Below are positions 7,454-8,661 of a stretch of 8,661 bases of DNA, one piece after another. This DNA is from Deltaproteobacteria bacterium. GTDB lineage: Bacteria; UBA10199; SBBF01. A program made the position numbers and the translations under genes. The DNA lies in assembly GCA_016207765.1 (NCBI GenBank), contig JACQOY010000164.1, positions 1 to 8,661 on the forward strand. The letters run 5' to 3'. The notes under the pieces were generated by a model. It was given only the letters and a program-made list of their open reading frames with translations, did no database searches and was not told the origin of the DNA. Each line of letters begins with the position of its first letter. The stretch's first letter is position 1.

Positions 7454-8047
7454 TCATTCTTTCCTCTCCCCGAACCGGTAGAATTTGTAACCCACGTAGG
7501 CGTATTGTCCCGCTGTGATCAGAGTGAAAAAAGCGGCAAGATAGACAAAGACGTAATGAACCTTTCCCACAAGCGTGTCGGACATCTGAAGCCATTCGAT
7601 CGGCCTCTTTTGCAGAAATACAGCCAGAAAGGAAAGGACCAGGACGGAGATCTGGAAGAAAGTGGTTATTTTGCTGAGCCGCGTCGGCCGGTAATAGAGC
7701 CGGATCCGCATCAGGTTGAGGAGAATCACCCCCAGAGTAATCATCAAATCCCGGCCGATGACAATGCCGGTCAGCCAGAGCGGAATCGTCTTCATCCACG
7801 AAAGGGTGATGAAGCTGACCACCATCAAGAATTTGTCCGCCGCCGGATCGAGGAGGGAGCCGAGCCGTGATCGCATGTTGAAATGCCTGGCCAGAAAGCC
7901 GTCCAGGAGGTCGGTAAAGCCGGCAATCGAGGCGACAATAACCGCGGCGAGATAACTTTCCGCCAGGAACAGATAAATAAAAACGGGGACCAGAAAAAAC
8001 CGGCTGATAGTGACGTAGCTTGCCAGGGTAATTTTAGATTGGGGCAT
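7454..8047 (-). CDS. pgsA: CDP-alcohol phosphatidyltransferase, probable PgsA
   Basis: A 197-residue membrane enzyme that probably joins CDP-diacylglycerol and glycerol-3-phosphate to give phosphatidylglycerol phosphate, the precursor of phosphatidylglycerol. The family signature D-x2-D-G-x2-A-R-x8-G-x3-D-x3-D is complete: Asp46, Asp49, Gly50, Ala53, Arg54, Gly63, Asp67 and Asp71. Membrane segments fall at about 15-44, 74-94, 97-113, 128-146 and 163-185. The start SKITLASYVTISRFFLVP resembles the PgsA opening (normally ...NxPNxLTxxR) only loosely, and the loop LLDPAADK is typical. Related enzymes in the superfamily (cardiolipin or phosphatidylserine synthases) share the motif, so substrate is inferred from size and similarity. 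No clear Shine-Dalgarno sequence precedes the ATG. The gene converges on rodA with 4 nt between stops and diverges from polA. Confidence 0.88.
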   Translation of the reverse strand: MPQSKITLASYVTISRFFLVPVFIYLFLAESYLAAVIVASIAGFTDLLDGFLARHFNMRSRLGSLLDPAADKFLMVVSFITLSWMKTIPLWLTGIVIGRDLMITLGVILLNLMRIRLYYRPTRLSKITTFFQISVLVLSFLAVFLQKRPIEWLQMSDTLVGKVHYVFVYLAAFFTLITAGQYAYVGYKFYRFGERKE

Positions 8048-8053
8048 ACGTGT

Positions 8054-8092
8054 AAAAGTTCAAAAGTTCAAAAGTTCAAGGTTTAAAAGTTC
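8054..8092. repeat. aaaagttc direct repeats
   Basis: Three uninterrupted copies of the octamer aaaagttc (8054-8061, 8062-8069, 8070-8077) are followed by aaggttt and a fourth copy (8085-8092). After the fourth copy comes aaggttg, so the last two units also form a 15-nt period. The inverted form gaactttt occurs at 8178-8185. Confidence 0.9.
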
Positions 8093-8188
8093 AAGGTTGA
8101 AAGAGGGCAGTTTAAAGTTTAAAATCAAAACTTCAATATAAAATTTTACCCGCATAACTTTAAACTTTCACAACTTTGAACTTTTAAA
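8082..8188. repeat. Nested inverted repeats forming a long hairpin
   Basis: An outer arm of 18 nt (8082-8099) pairs with 8171-8188, 17 Watson-Crick pairs and one G-U. Inside it, AGTTTAAAGTT (8109-8119) pairs perfectly with AACTTTAAACT (8156-8166). The inner loop is 36 nt. Together they would fold 107 nt of the pgsA-polA spacer into a compound cruciform or RNA hairpin. The short, AT-rich stems and lack of a coding frame make this an intergenic repeat element of unknown role, not an insertion sequence. Confidence 0.75.
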
Positions 8189-8191
8189 ACA

Positions 8192-8661
8192 ATGAGCCAA
8201 AAAACCCTCTATCTTGTCGATATCTCTTCCTACGTCTTCCGCGCCTATTATGCCATCCGTGCGCTCAAAACCTCGCAAGGAATCCCGACAAACGCCACCT
8301 ACGGTGTGGTGACGATGCTTTTAAAATTGATTCGTGACAAAAAACCGGACCATCTCATTCTTGCCTTCGATTCGCCGGTTCCAACTCATCGAAAAGAAAT
8401 GTACCCGCAATACAAGGCCAACCGGGAGGCGCCGCCGGAAGATCTGCCGGTCCAGTTCGATCATATAAAGGAATTTGTCGGGCTCTGGCCGCTTCCCTCC
8501 GCCGAGGTGCCCGGTTATGAAGCCGACGACATCATCGCCACGCTGGTTAAAAGATACCGCCGTGAAGGGGTGGAGATTGTCATCGTTTCCGCCGACAAGG
8601 ATTTGATGCAACTGGTGGGGGAAGGGGTGACGATGTACGATTCGATGAAGGAAAAACGGAT
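8192..8661 (+). CDS. polA: DNA polymerase I, N-terminal 5'-3' exonuclease part (cut by window edge)
   Basis: The open frame runs to the window end, giving 156 residues of a longer protein. They match the 5'-nuclease domain that begins bacterial DNA polymerase I, which removes RNA primers and flaps during lagging-strand synthesis and repair. Visible motifs: LYLVDISSYVFRAYYAI (6-22, with metal-ligand Asp10), AFDSP (58-62), RKEMYPQYKANR (67-78), GYEADDIIATL (108-118, with Glu110, Asp112 and Asp113) and SADKDLMQL (133-141, with Asp135 and Asp137). All acidic metal ligands expected in this part are present. A stand-alone 5'-3' exonuclease would look the same here, because the proofreading and polymerase domains lie beyond the window. 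The ATG at 8192 matches the normal N-terminus but has no Shine-Dalgarno sequence, with repeat DNA directly upstream. Confidence 0.88.
   Translation, partial: MSQKTLYLVDISSYVFRAYYAIRALKTSQGIPTNATYGVVTMLLKLIRDKKPDHLILAFDSPVPTHRKEMYPQYKANREAPPEDLPVQFDHIKEFVGLWPLPSAEVPGYEADDIIATLVKRYRREGVEIVIVSADKDLMQLVGEGVTMYDSMKEKR

Larger units (their letters stand above)
8048..8191. other. AT-rich repeat-built spacer between pgsA and polA
   Basis: This 144-nt gap separates two divergent genes, so it must hold the promoters of both. Most of it is made of repeats (listed separately) and is far richer in A and T than the flanking genes. TATAAA at 8137-8142 is a possible -10 box for polA, and the same AT stretch could serve pgsA on the other strand (TAAAAT), but no well-spaced -35 box is visible. 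The repeats run to within 3 nt of the polA ATG and leave no ribosome binding site there. Confidence 0.6.

Noticed and set aside
8054..8188. CRISPR array
   Set aside because: The repeated units are 8 nt, contiguous or 7 nt apart, with no spacers of regular length and no cas genes nearby.

Overview
The window looks like a chromosomal segment of a Gram-negative, rod-shaped bacterium of moderate GC content. It carries a complete elongasome (rod-shape) gene block, mreB-mreC-mreD-mrdA-rodA, read left to right. The block order, a lipoprotein with an RpoN-type promoter and the general style of the proteins suggest a deltaproteobacterial-like or related uncultured lineage. That placement is an inference; there is no rRNA or marker alignment here to prove it.

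Layout. Positions 1-282 are a non-coding leader with a near-perfect sigma-54 (-24/-12) promoter at 181-197 and several small dyads upstream of it. Positions 283-1842 encode a 519-residue lipoprotein with four SbsA/Big_5-type Ig-like repeats and a strongly acidic, cysteine-containing linker. A strong intrinsic terminator (1871-1907) closes that unit. A candidate sigma-70 promoter (1931-1959) follows, then mreB (1993-3027), mreC (3030-3869), mreD (3869-4426), mrdA/PBP2 (4455-6341) and rodA (6343-7449). Spacing is tight throughout (2-nt gap, 1-nt overlap, 28-nt gap, 1-nt gap), consistent with one operon. On the opposite strand, pgsA-like CDP-alcohol phosphatidyltransferase (7454-8047) converges on rodA with only 4 nt between stop codons. 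An AT-rich 144-nt spacer made of aaaagttc-type direct repeats and nested inverted repeats separates pgsA from the divergent 5' end of polA (8192 to the window edge).

How the genes work together. MreB filaments on the inner membrane, with MreC and MreD, position and activate the RodA glycosyltransferase and the PBP2 (MrdA) transpeptidase, which together build side-wall peptidoglycan. PgsA makes the precursor of phosphatidylglycerol, and PolA is the DNA repair/Okazaki polymerase. The lipoprotein is separately promoted and terminated, so its link to the cell-shape operon is only positional.

Most of the window is ordinary conserved housekeeping DNA. The parts worth a second look are the sigma-54 control and unusual linker of the lipoprotein, and the repeat-built pgsA/polA spacer. 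I did not find a convincing undescribed multi-gene system.
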